From positions 186,001-250,000 of the forward strand of contig JAEUIC010000025.1 in the NCBI GenBank assembly GCA_016795285.1: a stretch of DNA of 64,000 nucleotides. The letters run 5' to 3'. Source of the stretch: Planctomycetota bacterium (lineage in GTDB: Bacteria; Planctomycetota; B15-G4; SIAN01). This document shows positions 34,587 through 43,900 of the stretch, in pieces. The notes beneath the pieces are model-generated. The model did no database searches. It was given only the letters and a program-made list of their open reading frames with translations, and was not told the origin of the DNA. The position numbers and the translations under genes were made by a program. Numbering within the stretch: position 1 is the stretch's first letter; each line of letters opens with the position of its first letter.

Positions 34587-35974
34587 GCATCCTCCAGGCC
34601 GTAGTCGCGCAGCTTCTCCCAGAGGTTCTTGCGGCTGATGCCGAGGCTCTTCGCCGCCTGCGCGCGGTGGCCGCGGGTCAGCTTCAGCACCTGCTTCAGG
34701 TGCTCCTTCTCGGCGTCCTCCACCACCTCCTTCAGCGTCGGCACGCGCGAGGAGATGCGGGCGCCCGAGCGGAACTCGTCGGACGGCGGGATGAGGTGCT
34801 CGCGCTTCAGGTGGCGCGACTCGCCGGCGAGCGCGATGGCGCGCTCGACCGCGTGGCGCAGCTCGCGGACGTTGCCGGGCCACGGGTAGCGCATCAGCTC
34901 GTCCATCACCTCGGGCTTCACCTCGTAGGGGCGCCCCCCGCCGTGCGCGCGCACGAAGTGCTCGACGAGGACCGGGATGTCCTCGGCGCGATCCTGCAGG
35001 CGCGGCAGCTTGATGGTGACCACGTTCAGGCGGAAGTAGAGGTCCTGGCGGAACTCGCCGGCCTCCACCATCTGGCGCAGCTCCTTCTTGGTGGCGCAGA
35101 GGAGGCGGATGTCGACGTCGAGCAGCTTCTCCGAGCCGACCCGCTCGATCTTGCGCGTCTCGATGGCGCGCAGCAGCTTCACCTGCACCTCGAGCTTCAG
35201 GTCGTCGATGTCGTCGAGGAAGAGCGTGCCGCCTTGCGCCAGCTCGAAGCGGCCGCGCCGCTGCTTCTTCGCGTCGGTGAAGCTGCCCGCCTCGTGGCCG
35301 AACAGCTCCGCCTCGATCAGGCTCTCGGGCAGCGAGGCGCACGAGAGCGGGATGAAGGGCTGCGCGGCGCGCCCGCTCGCGTCGTGGATGGCGCGCGCGA
35401 TCACCTCCTTGCCGGTGCCGCTCTCGCCCTCGATCAGCACGCTCGCGTCGCTCTTCGCGACCGTGCGCACCGTCTTCACCACCTCCTGCATCACGCGCGA
35501 GCGGCCGATCACGCTGCCGAACCCCTCGCGCTCGGCGCGCTCGCGCAGCCGCGCGTTGTCGTCGGAGAGCGCGCGCATCTGCGCGATGCGGCCGACGTGC
35601 GCGACGATGTCCTCGTTCAGGAACGGCTTCACGACGTAGTGGTAGGCGCCGGCGCGCAACGCCTCGACGGCCGACTCGATCGTCCCGAAGCCGGTCATCA
35701 GGATCACTTCGGTCGCCGGCCGCAGCTCCTTCGCGCGCGCCAGCACCGTCGTCCCCTCCGCGCCCGGCATGCGGATGTCGCTGACGATCACGTCGAAGAC
35801 GCGATGCTCGATCAGCCGCAGCGCCTCGGCGCCGTTGGCGATGGCGGTGACGCGATGGCCGGCCGCGGCGAGGTCGTCGGCGAGCGTGACGCGGATCGTC
35901 TCCTCGTCGTCGACCAGCAGCACCTCGAGCGCTTCGACGGTGGCGGACGGAGCGGCTGCGTTGGTTCGGCTCAC
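34583..35974 (-). CDS. Sigma-54-dependent response regulator (NtrC/PrsR-like)
   Basis: A 463-residue regulator in three parts. Receiver: acidic pair D22-D23, phosphoacceptor D66 in VIVSDIRMP, T94 and K116. AAA+ domain: Walker A GESGTGKE at 183-190, the sigma-54 contact loop as GSFTDA (230-235, consensus GAFTGA), Walker B LFLDDID with Asp in place of the usual Glu. C-terminal Fis-type helix-turn-helix: RAQAAKSLGISRKNLWEKL. It should activate sigma-54 promoters when phosphorylated, though the two altered AAA+ motifs need caution. Its position near FemAB-like, glycosyltransferase and exosortase genes recalls PrsR of PEP-CTERM systems. Start GTG 35974. Confidence 0.9.
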   Translation of the reverse strand: MSRTNAAAPSATVEALEVLLVDDEETIRVTLADDLAAAGHRVTAIANGAEALRLIEHRVFDVIVSDIRMPGAEGTTVLARAKELRPATEVILMTGFGTIESAVEALRAGAYHYVVKPFLNEDIVAHVGRIAQMRALSDDNARLRERAEREGFGSVIGRSRVMQEVVKTVRTVAKSDASVLIEGESGTGKEVIARAIHDASGRAAQPFIPLSCASLPESLIEAELFGHEAGSFTDAKKQRRGRFELAQGGTLFLDDIDDLKLEVQVKLLRAIETRKIERVGSEKLLDVDIRLLCATKKELRQMVEAGEFRQDLYFRLNVVTIKLPRLQDRAEDIPVLVEHFVRAHGGGRPYEVKPEVMDELMRYPWPGNVRELRHAVERAIALAGESRHLKREHLIPPSDEFRSGARISSRVPTLKEVVEDAEKEHLKQVLKLTRGHRAQAAKSLGISRKNLWEKLRDYGLEDA

Positions 35975-36097
35975 GGGTTCCCTCGGCCGCGCGATCGCGG
36001 AGGATCGGCACCGCGTCGCCGCCCCCGCGTGCGCGCCGTGCCGCGCGGCATCATCGAGCGCGACCGCCGCCCCATCAAGCGCCGCGATCGGCGCAGG

Positions 36098-37183
36098 CTA
36101 CGGCACCAGTCGCATCAATCGGGGCCCGACCGCGCGGACGAGCGGATAGGGCAGCGCCGAGATCACGCGGCGCGGCAGGTCGAACTTCTCGTTGCCCGGA
36201 TTGATCGACGGGATCGCGCCGCCGGCGCCGAGCACGTAGCGATAGGCCAGCAGCTTGGGCTCGAAGCCCATGTTGCGCTTGAAGTGGTAGGGCCCGGTCT
36301 CGACGCGGCTGCGACCGAAGTCGAAGCGCCGGCAGCCTGCCTCGACCGCGGCGACCATCAGCTGCCAGTAGGCGAAGTTGCTGGCCCCGAGCCGATCGGC
36401 CTCGGGCAGCGACCCGGAGTAGTAGGGATTCCAGGTGTCGCCGTGCAGGAAGCTGATCACCGCCACGACGACGCGCCCCTCCTTGCGCACCACGTGCAGC
36501 CGCACGCGGCGCCGGCCGAGCGCGAGCAGGTCGGCGAACCAGTCGGCGGCGAACGCCGGCGAGCCGAGCTTCTGCTTGTTCAGCACGAAGAGGCGATGGA
36601 ACTCCGCGAGCGCGCCCGGCGCCTCGGCGAACGAGAGGCCGTGCTTGTCGCGCGCTTGGCGCGTCGACGCGCGCGACTTGCGCGGGATCAGGCCGAGGCA
36701 CTCCTCGGGATCGCTCGGCAGCGCGCGCGTGAAGGTGGCGTAGAGGGTCGAGCCGGGCAGCGCCGCGAAGCCGCCATCCTCGGGCGGCGCCGGCAGCTCG
36801 GCGCAACGCAACTCCGCGAAACGGAGCGCTTCGCCCTGCACCATCGCGACCACGCGCTCGCGGAGCGCCGTCGCCGCGGCGCCATCGCTCGCGAGCGGCC
36901 CGCCGTAGACGGCATAGGGCACCGAGATCAGCGCCGGGCCGGCGAGCGGGCTCCTCGTCTCGAAGAGCGGCAAGAGGCCGACGATCCGTTCGCCGCGCCG
37001 CGCGACGAGCGTGCGGCGGCGATGCGGGAAGTGGCGCTCGACGCGATCGCCCCACGCCGAGGTGTGGAAGAGCGTGCCGTCGCGATGGCGCTCGACGAAC
37101 TCGTCGCAGCCGTGCGGAGCGGCCGACGCCGGCAGCTCGACGACGACCACCGACCCCGCGCCGCTCTCCCCGGCCTCCGCCAC
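36098..37183 (-). CDS. FemAB-like GNAT-fold protein of exosortase systems
   Basis: A 361-residue protein resembling the FemAB family members found in exosortase/PEP-CTERM loci. FemAB-type features are LFHTSAWGD near the start, a basic RKSRASTRQARDKHGL segment, and FDFGRSRVETGPYHFKRNMGFEP near the end, typical of the second acetyltransferase-like lobe. Such proteins transfer amino acids or other acyl groups, but no substrate is known in this subgroup. GTG at 37183 has GGAG eight bases upstream. It follows the first glycosyltransferase by 14 bases in the same operon. Confidence 0.83.
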   Translation of the reverse strand: MAEAGESGAGSVVVVELPASAAPHGCDEFVERHRDGTLFHTSAWGDRVERHFPHRRRTLVARRGERIVGLLPLFETRSPLAGPALISVPYAVYGGPLASDGAAATALRERVVAMVQGEALRFAELRCAELPAPPEDGGFAALPGSTLYATFTRALPSDPEECLGLIPRKSRASTRQARDKHGLSFAEAPGALAEFHRLFVLNKQKLGSPAFAADWFADLLALGRRRVRLHVVRKEGRVVVAVISFLHGDTWNPYYSGSLPEADRLGASNFAYWQLMVAAVEAGCRRFDFGRSRVETGPYHFKRNMGFEPKLLAYRYVLGAGGAIPSINPGNEKFDLPRRVISALPYPLVRAVGPRLMRLVP

Positions 37184-37197
37184 GCGCCCATCTCCGC

Positions 37198-38421
37198 TCA
37201 GAGGGCGCCCCGATCTCCGGAGCGCTGCTCGCCGCGTCGCTCTTTCGGCACGGGACCGAGCAGGATGGAGCTCTCGTCCGGTTTCCCCTTCGCGAGGCGC
37301 GGACCGCGCGGGCCGCCGGCGGGCGGCGGCGTCGCGGGGCCGGCCTCGCCGGGATCGGAGCCCGAGTCGCTGTCGGAGGCGCCGGCCGCGCCCGGCGCCG
37401 GCTCGACGTCGATTCCGCCGGTGACGCGACCGACCTTGTAGTCCTTCAGGTTGCGCGCCTGCGTGAAGATCACGATCTCGGCGACCAGCCCGATGAAGAA
37501 GGTCTGCACGCCGAGCACGATCATCAGCGCGCCGAAGATGAGCCACGCGCGGTTCTTGAGGCGCGTCCCCTCGTAGTCGCCGCCGAGGATGAACTCGATC
37601 AGCAGCACGATGCAGGTGATCAGCCCGATGCCGAAGATCCCGCCGCCCGCGAGGCCGAAGAAGCGCAGCGGCTTGCGGGTGAAGCGGGTGAGGAAGATCA
37701 GCGCCGCGATGTCGAGCGTGCGACGCAGGTAGACGCCGCCGCCGAACAGCGACCCGAGCATCTTCCCGCGCCCCTCCTCGCGCAGGTGGCGCACCGGCAC
37801 CTCGGCGACCTCGTAGCCGGCGCGGAACGCCAGCACCGGCAGGAAGCGGTACATGTCGCCCTGCACCGAGACGTCCTCGAAGACGCGGCGCACCATGGCG
37901 CGCATCAGGCAGTTCAGGTCGTGCACCTTGGTGCGCGTGAGGAGCCGCATCACCGAGTTGAAGATCGCCGACTGCACGCGGTTGGTCCACGGGTCGACGC
38001 GCGGCTGGCGCCAGCAGGTGACCACGTCGGCGCCGGCGTCGAGCGCATCGAGGACCTTCTGCACGTCGGCCGGATCGGTCTGCAGGTACTGCGGCAGCGA
38101 CAGCACCGCGCGGCCGCGCGCGATCTTGAAGCCGGCCGCCAGCGCGATCGACTCGCCGAACGGCTGGTTGAACTTGATCAGGCGGACCGACTTGCCCTTC
38201 GGTCGCCGCTGCCCGAGCTCCTCGAAGAGGCGGTCCGAAGCGCCGTCGAGCACGAAGACGAACTCGTAGCTGACGCCGCGCTTGTCGAACTCCGCGCCGT
38301 AGCGCGCGAGGATCTCGTCGAACTCGACGCGCTCGTCGTGGACCGGGACGATCACGGTGAGGTCGCAGGCGTTGTCCGCCCCGCCGCCCTGCGCCTCCGC
38401 CATGTTGGCCAGCGCGTTCAT
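37198..38421 (-). CDS. Family 2 glycosyltransferase, catalytic DxD motif replaced
   Basis: A 407-residue protein with a GtrB/DPM1-like layout: an N-terminal GT-A domain (DLTVIVPVHDER at 20-31, FVFVLDGASD), then two membrane helices (around 268-290 and 305-330) and a 70-residue Pro/Gly/Ser tail. In its neighbour the metal-binding segment is DADLQNDP (93-100), while here the matching position reads PQYLQTDP (110-117), so the Asp pair is lost and ordinary activity is doubtful. It may be a non-catalytic partner. The ATG overlaps the upstream glycosyltransferase stop by four bases. Confidence 0.85.
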   Translation of the reverse strand: MNALANMAEAQGGGADNACDLTVIVPVHDERVEFDEILARYGAEFDKRGVSYEFVFVLDGASDRLFEELGQRRPKGKSVRLIKFNQPFGESIALAAGFKIARGRAVLSLPQYLQTDPADVQKVLDALDAGADVVTCWRQPRVDPWTNRVQSAIFNSVMRLLTRTKVHDLNCLMRAMVRRVFEDVSVQGDMYRFLPVLAFRAGYEVAEVPVRHLREEGRGKMLGSLFGGGVYLRRTLDIAALIFLTRFTRKPLRFFGLAGGGIFGIGLITCIVLLIEFILGGDYEGTRLKNRAWLIFGALMIVLGVQTFFIGLVAEIVIFTQARNLKDYKVGRVTGGIDVEPAPGAAGASDSDSGSDPGEAGPATPPPAGGPRGPRLAKGKPDESSILLGPVPKERRGEQRSGDRGAL

Positions 38422-39398
38422 CGCCGGGACTCCGCGAAACGGAGCCGCGCATCGCCGGGCCGATGCTCGGTGTAGAGCTGCTCCATGCCCGACTCGCCCA
38501 CGCGGTTCAGCAGCTCGCAGAGGAAGCCGAGCGAGAGGAGCGTGACGCCGAGGTAGGTGCCGAGCGCCGAGAGTCCGGGGAAGATCACGGTGGAGAGCAA
38601 CCCATCCTCCGCGCGGCCCGTGCGCTGCTCGGCCAATAGCGCGCCGAACAGGATCCCCGCCACCAGCAGGAAGACCCAGATCGAGACGCGGCCGAACCAG
38701 TGGAGCGGCCGGAAGGCGAAGTGGACCAGCATCTGCAGCACGAGGATGTCGAGCATCACCCGGTAGATGCGGTTGATGCCGTACTTCGAGTGGCCGAAGC
38801 GGCGCGGGTGGTGGCGCACCTCGACCTCCTTCACCTTGGCGCCGAGCGCGGCCGCGAAGGCGGGCACGTAGCGGTGCATGTCGGAGTAGAGCGGCACGCG
38901 GCGCAGGAACTCGGCGCGGTAGCCCTTCAGCGTGCAGCCGAAGTCGTGCAGCTTCACGCCCGAGACCCGCGCGATCAGCGCGTTGGCGATGCGCGACGGC
39001 AGCCGCCGCGAGAGGAAGACGTCCTTGCGATCGCGCCGCCAGCCGGAGACGACGTCGAAGCCGGCGTCGAGCTCGGCGAGCAGCTTCGGGATGTCCTCGG
39101 GGTCGTTCTGCAGGTCGGCATCGAGCGCGACGACGAACCGCCCCCGCGCGTGGTCGATCCCGGCGCACAGGGCGGCGGTCTGCCCGGCGTTCTCGGCGAG
39201 CGTCACCGCGCGGAAGCAGGGGTCGAGCCCGAGCACCTCTTCGAGCCGCTGCCGCGTGGCGTCGGTCGAACCGTCGTCGACGAACAGCACCTCGTAGCTG
39301 CGGCCGATCCCCGGGAGCACTCGATGCAGCGCCTGCGCGAGCAGGGGCAGCGAGTCCTCCTCGTTGAAGCACGGGATGACGACCGACAGCTCCGGCAC
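38418..39398 (-). CDS. Family 2 glycosyltransferase (GtrB/DPM1-like)
   Basis: A 326-residue polyprenyl-phosphate-type glycosyltransferase. The GT-A core is complete: ELSVVIPCFNEEDSL, VLFVDDGSTDAT, metal-binding ALDADLQNDP at 91-100, and RRDRKDVFLSR in the acceptor loop. Two C-terminal membrane helices (around 235-255 and 275-305) follow, as in GtrB. It likely moves a sugar onto a lipid carrier. It is the first gene of the operon that includes the degenerate paralogue and the FemAB-like gene. GTG start at 39398; a 380-base divergent promoter region precedes it. Confidence 0.9.
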   Translation of the reverse strand: MPELSVVIPCFNEEDSLPLLAQALHRVLPGIGRSYEVLFVDDGSTDATRQRLEEVLGLDPCFRAVTLAENAGQTAALCAGIDHARGRFVVALDADLQNDPEDIPKLLAELDAGFDVVSGWRRDRKDVFLSRRLPSRIANALIARVSGVKLHDFGCTLKGYRAEFLRRVPLYSDMHRYVPAFAAALGAKVKEVEVRHHPRRFGHSKYGINRIYRVMLDILVLQMLVHFAFRPLHWFGRVSIWVFLLVAGILFGALLAEQRTGRAEDGLLSTVIFPGLSALGTYLGVTLLSLGFLCELLNRVGESGMEQLYTEHRPGDARLRFAESRR

Positions 39399-39778
39399 TG
39401 CCCGACCTTCCTTCCTTGCGGGACCCGGGTGCGACCTCGATCGCGCCGCGCCGGCGACTGGCGGCGCCGGACGACGCGTCCACTGCGGCGGCGTATCGTC
39501 GCCCCCCGCAATTCCCCTTCACTGCCGTCGCGTCGGGCAGGACGCATCGGAACGGAAGTCGCAATCCATAGCGCGCCGTCCCGCCGGCACAATCGCCGTC
39601 TCGGAACCTTCTCCTGCGCTACCTCGCGCGCGCGCTGGCATTGTCGGTTCCGCCCGGGCGAGTTAGAAGGTCGGCCGCCGTCGTTGCAACCGGGTCCTAC
39701 CTGATCGCGCCCACCGCATGCTGCCAGGCAGCGGCGCGCCTCGCCCGGTCGCCGTCGAAGCGGAAAGGGGTGCGGCGC
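39399..39778. other. 380-base divergent intergenic region
   Basis: No gene is seen between the minus-strand glycosyltransferase (start 39398) and the plus-strand kinase (ATG 39779). A plus-strand reading frame is open from 39641 but has no family similarity and an arginine-rich composition, so it is not called. The stretch should hold promoters for both directions. On the plus strand TGGCATTGTCGGTTC (39636-39650) resembles a sigma-54 element with TC in place of GC at -12, and its GGCA...TTC core matches a motif upstream of the wza-like gene. Confidence 0.45.
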
Positions 39779-40843
39779 ATGGCGAAGGCGCTCGTCGTCA
39801 CCCGCCGTGAAGCGCTGCTGCCGCCGGTCCTGCAGGCGCTCGCCGGCCGCGAACTCGGCGTCGAGGCGGCGCGCGATTGCGCCAGCGCCTGCCAACGCCT
39901 CGCGCGCGAACGGTTCGACCTCGTGGTGGTCGACTTCGCCTCGCTGCCGGCCGAGGAGCTGCACGCCGTGCCGCCGCTGCGCGCCGATGCCGGCGAGCTG
40001 GCGCTGCTCGCGGTGGTCGATGGCGCGCAGACCGGCACCCTGCGCCGCGCGCTCGAGCTGCCGGCCGACGCGCTGCTGCTCGACCCGATCGACCTGCAGG
40101 CGGGCGCGTCGACGCTGCGCCGCCTGCTCGACGCGCGGGCCGCGACGCGGCGCGAGGCCGACCCGCTCGAGGGGCTCTCGACCTTCCTCAAGGGACTCGC
40201 CCACGAGATCCTCAATCCGCTCACGCCGATCACCGCATTCCTCCAGATCCTGCAACGCGACCCCTCGCTCACGCCGGAGGTGAAGGCGCGCTACGAGAAG
40301 ATGGCCGAGGGGACCAAGCGCATCGAGAAGACGGTGCGCGACCTCGAGTGCTTCGCGCGCGTCCGCAAGCCGCAGCGCGCGCTCTTCGACCTGGTGCCCT
40401 TCCTCCGCGAGCAGGTCGAGCGGTGGCGCGGCAGCGAGCCGCCGCTCGCCGCCGCGCTCGAGGCGCCCGCGCAGGCGCCGCTGGTGCTCGCCGATCGCGA
40501 GCAGCTCGCGGTCGCCTTCCGCCAGCTCGCCACCTTCGCCACCGCTTCCGGCAAGGGCGCGCTCGACCTGACGCTGCGCTCGGTGCGCGGAGCGCTCGAG
40601 ATCGGCATGGTCGGCCACGTCCCGGTCCGGCTGCCGCCGCGCTCCTCCGATGCGCTGCTCCCCTACCACGACATCCAGGGCAGCGGCCGGCCGGGGACGC
40701 TCGACCTCGCCGCCGCCTGGGGCATCCTGCGCAGCCATCGCGCGTCGCTCTCGGTCGAGCCGCAGCCCGACGCGGCGGTCCGCTTCACGATCCACTTCCC
40801 GACGGCGCCGCTCGCGACCGACGAGGACGACGATCCGCCGTGA
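39779..40843 (+). CDS. Histidine-kinase-like protein with pseudo-receiver and degenerate ATPase
   Basis: A 354-residue soluble protein. Residues 1-120 look like a receiver fold (VVVDF with D52 at the phosphorylation place) but lack the first acidic pair. Residues 130-195 are a HisKA dimerisation helix pair with phospho-accepting H142 in AHEILNPLTPI. The C-terminal part follows the HATPase layout (ADREQLAVAFRQL for the N-box, SGRPGTLDLAAAWGIL for the G-box), yet the Mg/ATP-binding Asn of the N-box is absent. It may dimerise and be phosphorylated by a partner and not by itself. It faces the sigma-54 regulator's operon and precedes the large TPR gene, a PrsK-like position. Confidence 0.75.
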   Translation: MAKALVVTRREALLPPVLQALAGRELGVEAARDCASACQRLARERFDLVVVDFASLPAEELHAVPPLRADAGELALLAVVDGAQTGTLRRALELPADALLLDPIDLQAGASTLRRLLDARAATRREADPLEGLSTFLKGLAHEILNPLTPITAFLQILQRDPSLTPEVKARYEKMAEGTKRIEKTVRDLECFARVRKPQRALFDLVPFLREQVERWRGSEPPLAAALEAPAQAPLVLADREQLAVAFRQLATFATASGKGALDLTLRSVRGALEIGMVGHVPVRLPPRSSDALLPYHDIQGSGRPGTLDLAAAWGILRSHRASLSVEPQPDAAVRFTIHFPTAPLATDEDDDPP

Positions 40844-40978
40844 ACGGGTCGCGGCGCGCCGCGCCGCGGGGCGCCGCCTGCAGTCGGCCGCCGGGGACGG
40901 TCGATGCACCCTCGGCGGTGCACCCGGGCGCCGCCCGTATAAGGGTTCGCCCTGACGGTGCGCGAGATCGGAGTGACG

Positions 40979-43900
40979 ATGGCGAGGCGACGCAGTCGCA
41001 AGTGGATCGGCAGCCTGTTCTGGATCGTCGTCGGCGGCGGCCTCATCGCCGGCGCCGGCCTCCTCGCGTCGCGCCCCACCGATGCCGAGTCGTGCAGCGA
41101 GCGCGCCGAAGCGCGCCGCGCGGCCGGCGACTACGACGGCGCGCTCGACGAGTACGACCGCGCGCTCGCCGTGCTGCCGACCGAGGGCAGCGCCAATCGC
41201 CGCCGCCGGCTCGAACTGCTCACCCGCCGCGGCGAGATCAACCTGCTGCGCGGCCGCGCCCGCCACGCCCTCGAGGACTTCCAGGCCGCGCAGGCGCTCG
41301 ACCCCAACGACCCGCTCGCGTGGGACCGCGTCGGTCGCGCGCGCCTCGCGCTCGAGGACTACTCGCTCGCCGCCGTCCACTTCGAGCAGGCGGCGAAGGA
41401 GGCGGAGCGCCTCTTCCCCGACCGGCGCGAGTGGTTCCTCTTCGCGGCCGGCTGCGCCCACTACCGCGAGTCGCGCGTGCTGCTGCGCGAAGGCAGCGAG
41501 CTGCTCGAGCCGCGCGCCCGCGCCGGCCGCCGCGACGAGCTGGTCCGCGCGCTCGAGCGGTTCGCCTCGAACGCGGTCGATCCGCCGCCGCGCGCGCAGA
41601 TCGAGGCGGAGCTGCTCGACGGCACCACCGACGGCAGCGCCACCGACGAGGCGTTCGAACGGTTGCTCGCCGCGCGCGCGATGTTCGATCGCGCCGACCA
41701 GGCGCTCTCCGGCTTCGACACCTCGGACAACCTCGAGCCCGCGTACGGCTGCGTGCGCGCCGAGATGCACCTGCAGGCCGGTCGCTTCTACGAGCTGCGC
41801 CGCTTGACCGAACTCCTGCTGCAGCTCCCCGCCGCGCGCGAGAGCGAGGAGTTCGCGCTGCTGCAGACGACGCTCGCCAACGGCTTGCACGCGCTCGCGC
41901 TGCCGGCCGAGGCGGTCACCTCGTTCCTCGCGCTGCGCAAGACGCAAGCCGACCTCGCCGCGAACGCCAGCACCGATGCCGAGCGGCGCCGCTACAGCGA
42001 TGGCGCCACGCGCACGTGGCTGATCGCGATCGAGACGCGGTTGCGGCTGCGCCAAGGCAAGCAGGCGCGCCAGCTGATGGCCAACATGGCCGCGCCCGCG
42101 CCGAACAACCTGCTGCTCAACTTCTTCACCGGCTACGCCGACTTCCTGCTCGGCCAGCGCGAGCGCGCCCTGCCGGCGCTCGAGACCGCGGCGCAGCTCG
42201 TGGTCACCGGCAACGGCCGCCACTGGCAGCTGCGCACGCCGGAGCTCACCCGCTTCGTGCTCGAGTCGCTGGTCGAGAGCCTCGGCAGCCTCGATCGCCC
42301 CGAGCTCGCCGCGAGCCTCGTCCCCTTCGCGCTGCCGCTGCTGCCCGACCCGGCGCCGCTGCTCGCCCGGCGGATCGAGCTGCTGCGACCGCTGCGCGAC
42401 CGGCTGCCGACGGTGGTCGCCGACGAGTTCAAGCTGCTCGAGCTGGCGCGTGACGGCGGTCGCAACCTCGCCCGCTGGGAGCAGGATTGGACCAAGCTGC
42501 GGCCGAAGAGCCCGCCCCATGAGCAAGTCGTCGCCGCGCAAGCGGAACGGGTGCGCCGCGTCTTCGGCGCGAACGACGGCGCCTTCGACCCGGCGCTGCG
42601 CCAGCTGGCGCAGATGGCGCTCGGCGATCGCAAGGTGAAGGTGCTGCCGCCCGGCACGCTGAAGACGGCCGCTTCGGCGCTGCTCGGCGAGCTGCGCCGC
42701 GAGCCGTGCCTGGCGCTGCAGGTCTACCGCGCGCTGATCGCCGCCGGCGAGCGGCAGCAGGGCTACCTGCTCCTCTACGGACTGGTCGCCGAGTACCCCG
42801 CCATCGCCGACTTCCGCCTGCTGCTGGCGCGCCACGACCTCGCCGACGGACGCCTCGCCGATGCCGCCTATGCGATCGAGCCGCTGCTCGAGAGCCACCC
42901 CGACGACGCCGAGATCGCGCTGCTCGCGCTCGACGCCGCGCGCGGCCGCGGCGACGACACCACCGCGCGCCGCATCGAAGCGCGCGCGCTGGCCGGCGGC
43001 GCCACGCCGCTCGCCCGCATGGTCGCCGCGGTCACCGCCTTCCACCGCGACCAGCCGTTGATCGCGCTGGCCGCTGCCGAAGGGGCCGACCTCGCCACGC
43101 CCGAGGGGCGCGCGCTCGCCGGAGTCGCGGCGCTGGTGCTGGCGAGCCGCGGCGAGCTCGACGCCGCCGAGGAGCGCGCCACGCAAGTGCTGGCCGGCGA
43201 TCCGAGCGAGCGCCACGCGCTCGAGGCGCTGCTGGTCGCGCTGGCGCGCCGCGCCGGCAGCGAGGGAGCGGCCGCGTGCGACCGCGTGGTCGCCGAACGC
43301 GAGGGGCAGCTCGTGCTGCTCGGCGAGGAGACGCTGATCGAGCTCGCGCGCGCGACCTTCGATGCCGGGGCGTTCGCCGCCGCGGAACGGCTGGCGCGCG
43401 CCGCGCTGCAGCGCGCTCCGCTGCATGCCGACGCCGAGTTCGCGCTGGCCGACGCGCTCTTCGCGCAGGGGCGCTACGACGAGATCGACACGCTGCTGGC
43501 GGCGCCGCGCCCCGGCCCCACCCAGCTCGCTCGCTCGCGCCGCGTCGCGCTGATGCGCGGCGCCCGCGACGGAGCGCAGGCGGCGTGGAGCTGGCTGCGC
43601 GAGCGGATCGCCGGCGGCGAGCGCGAGGCCGACCATTCGCGCTGGCTCGCGCTCACCGGCTGCGCCGCGGGCCACGCGCAGCAGGGGCTCGATGCGTTGG
43701 TGCGCCATCAGTGGATCGTGAGCGAGGAGGACCAGCGCTTCCTCGCGCTCGCCGTCGCCGCCCACGACGCGCCGCTCAGCGACAAGCTCCCGTTCGCGAC
43801 GATCGTCGAGCAGGTCGCCGCGTTGCGCGCCCGGAAGAGCAGCGGCGACCGCGAGCTCGAGCGGTTCGTGAGCCTCGACCTCGCCTCGCCCAGCCACCGC

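Noticed and set aside
39641..39778. An N-terminal extension of the kinase-like gene from a TTG at 39641
   Set aside because: The extension is Arg-rich with no domain; the ATG at 39779 begins exactly at the receiver-like first strand and has a purine-rich site before it.
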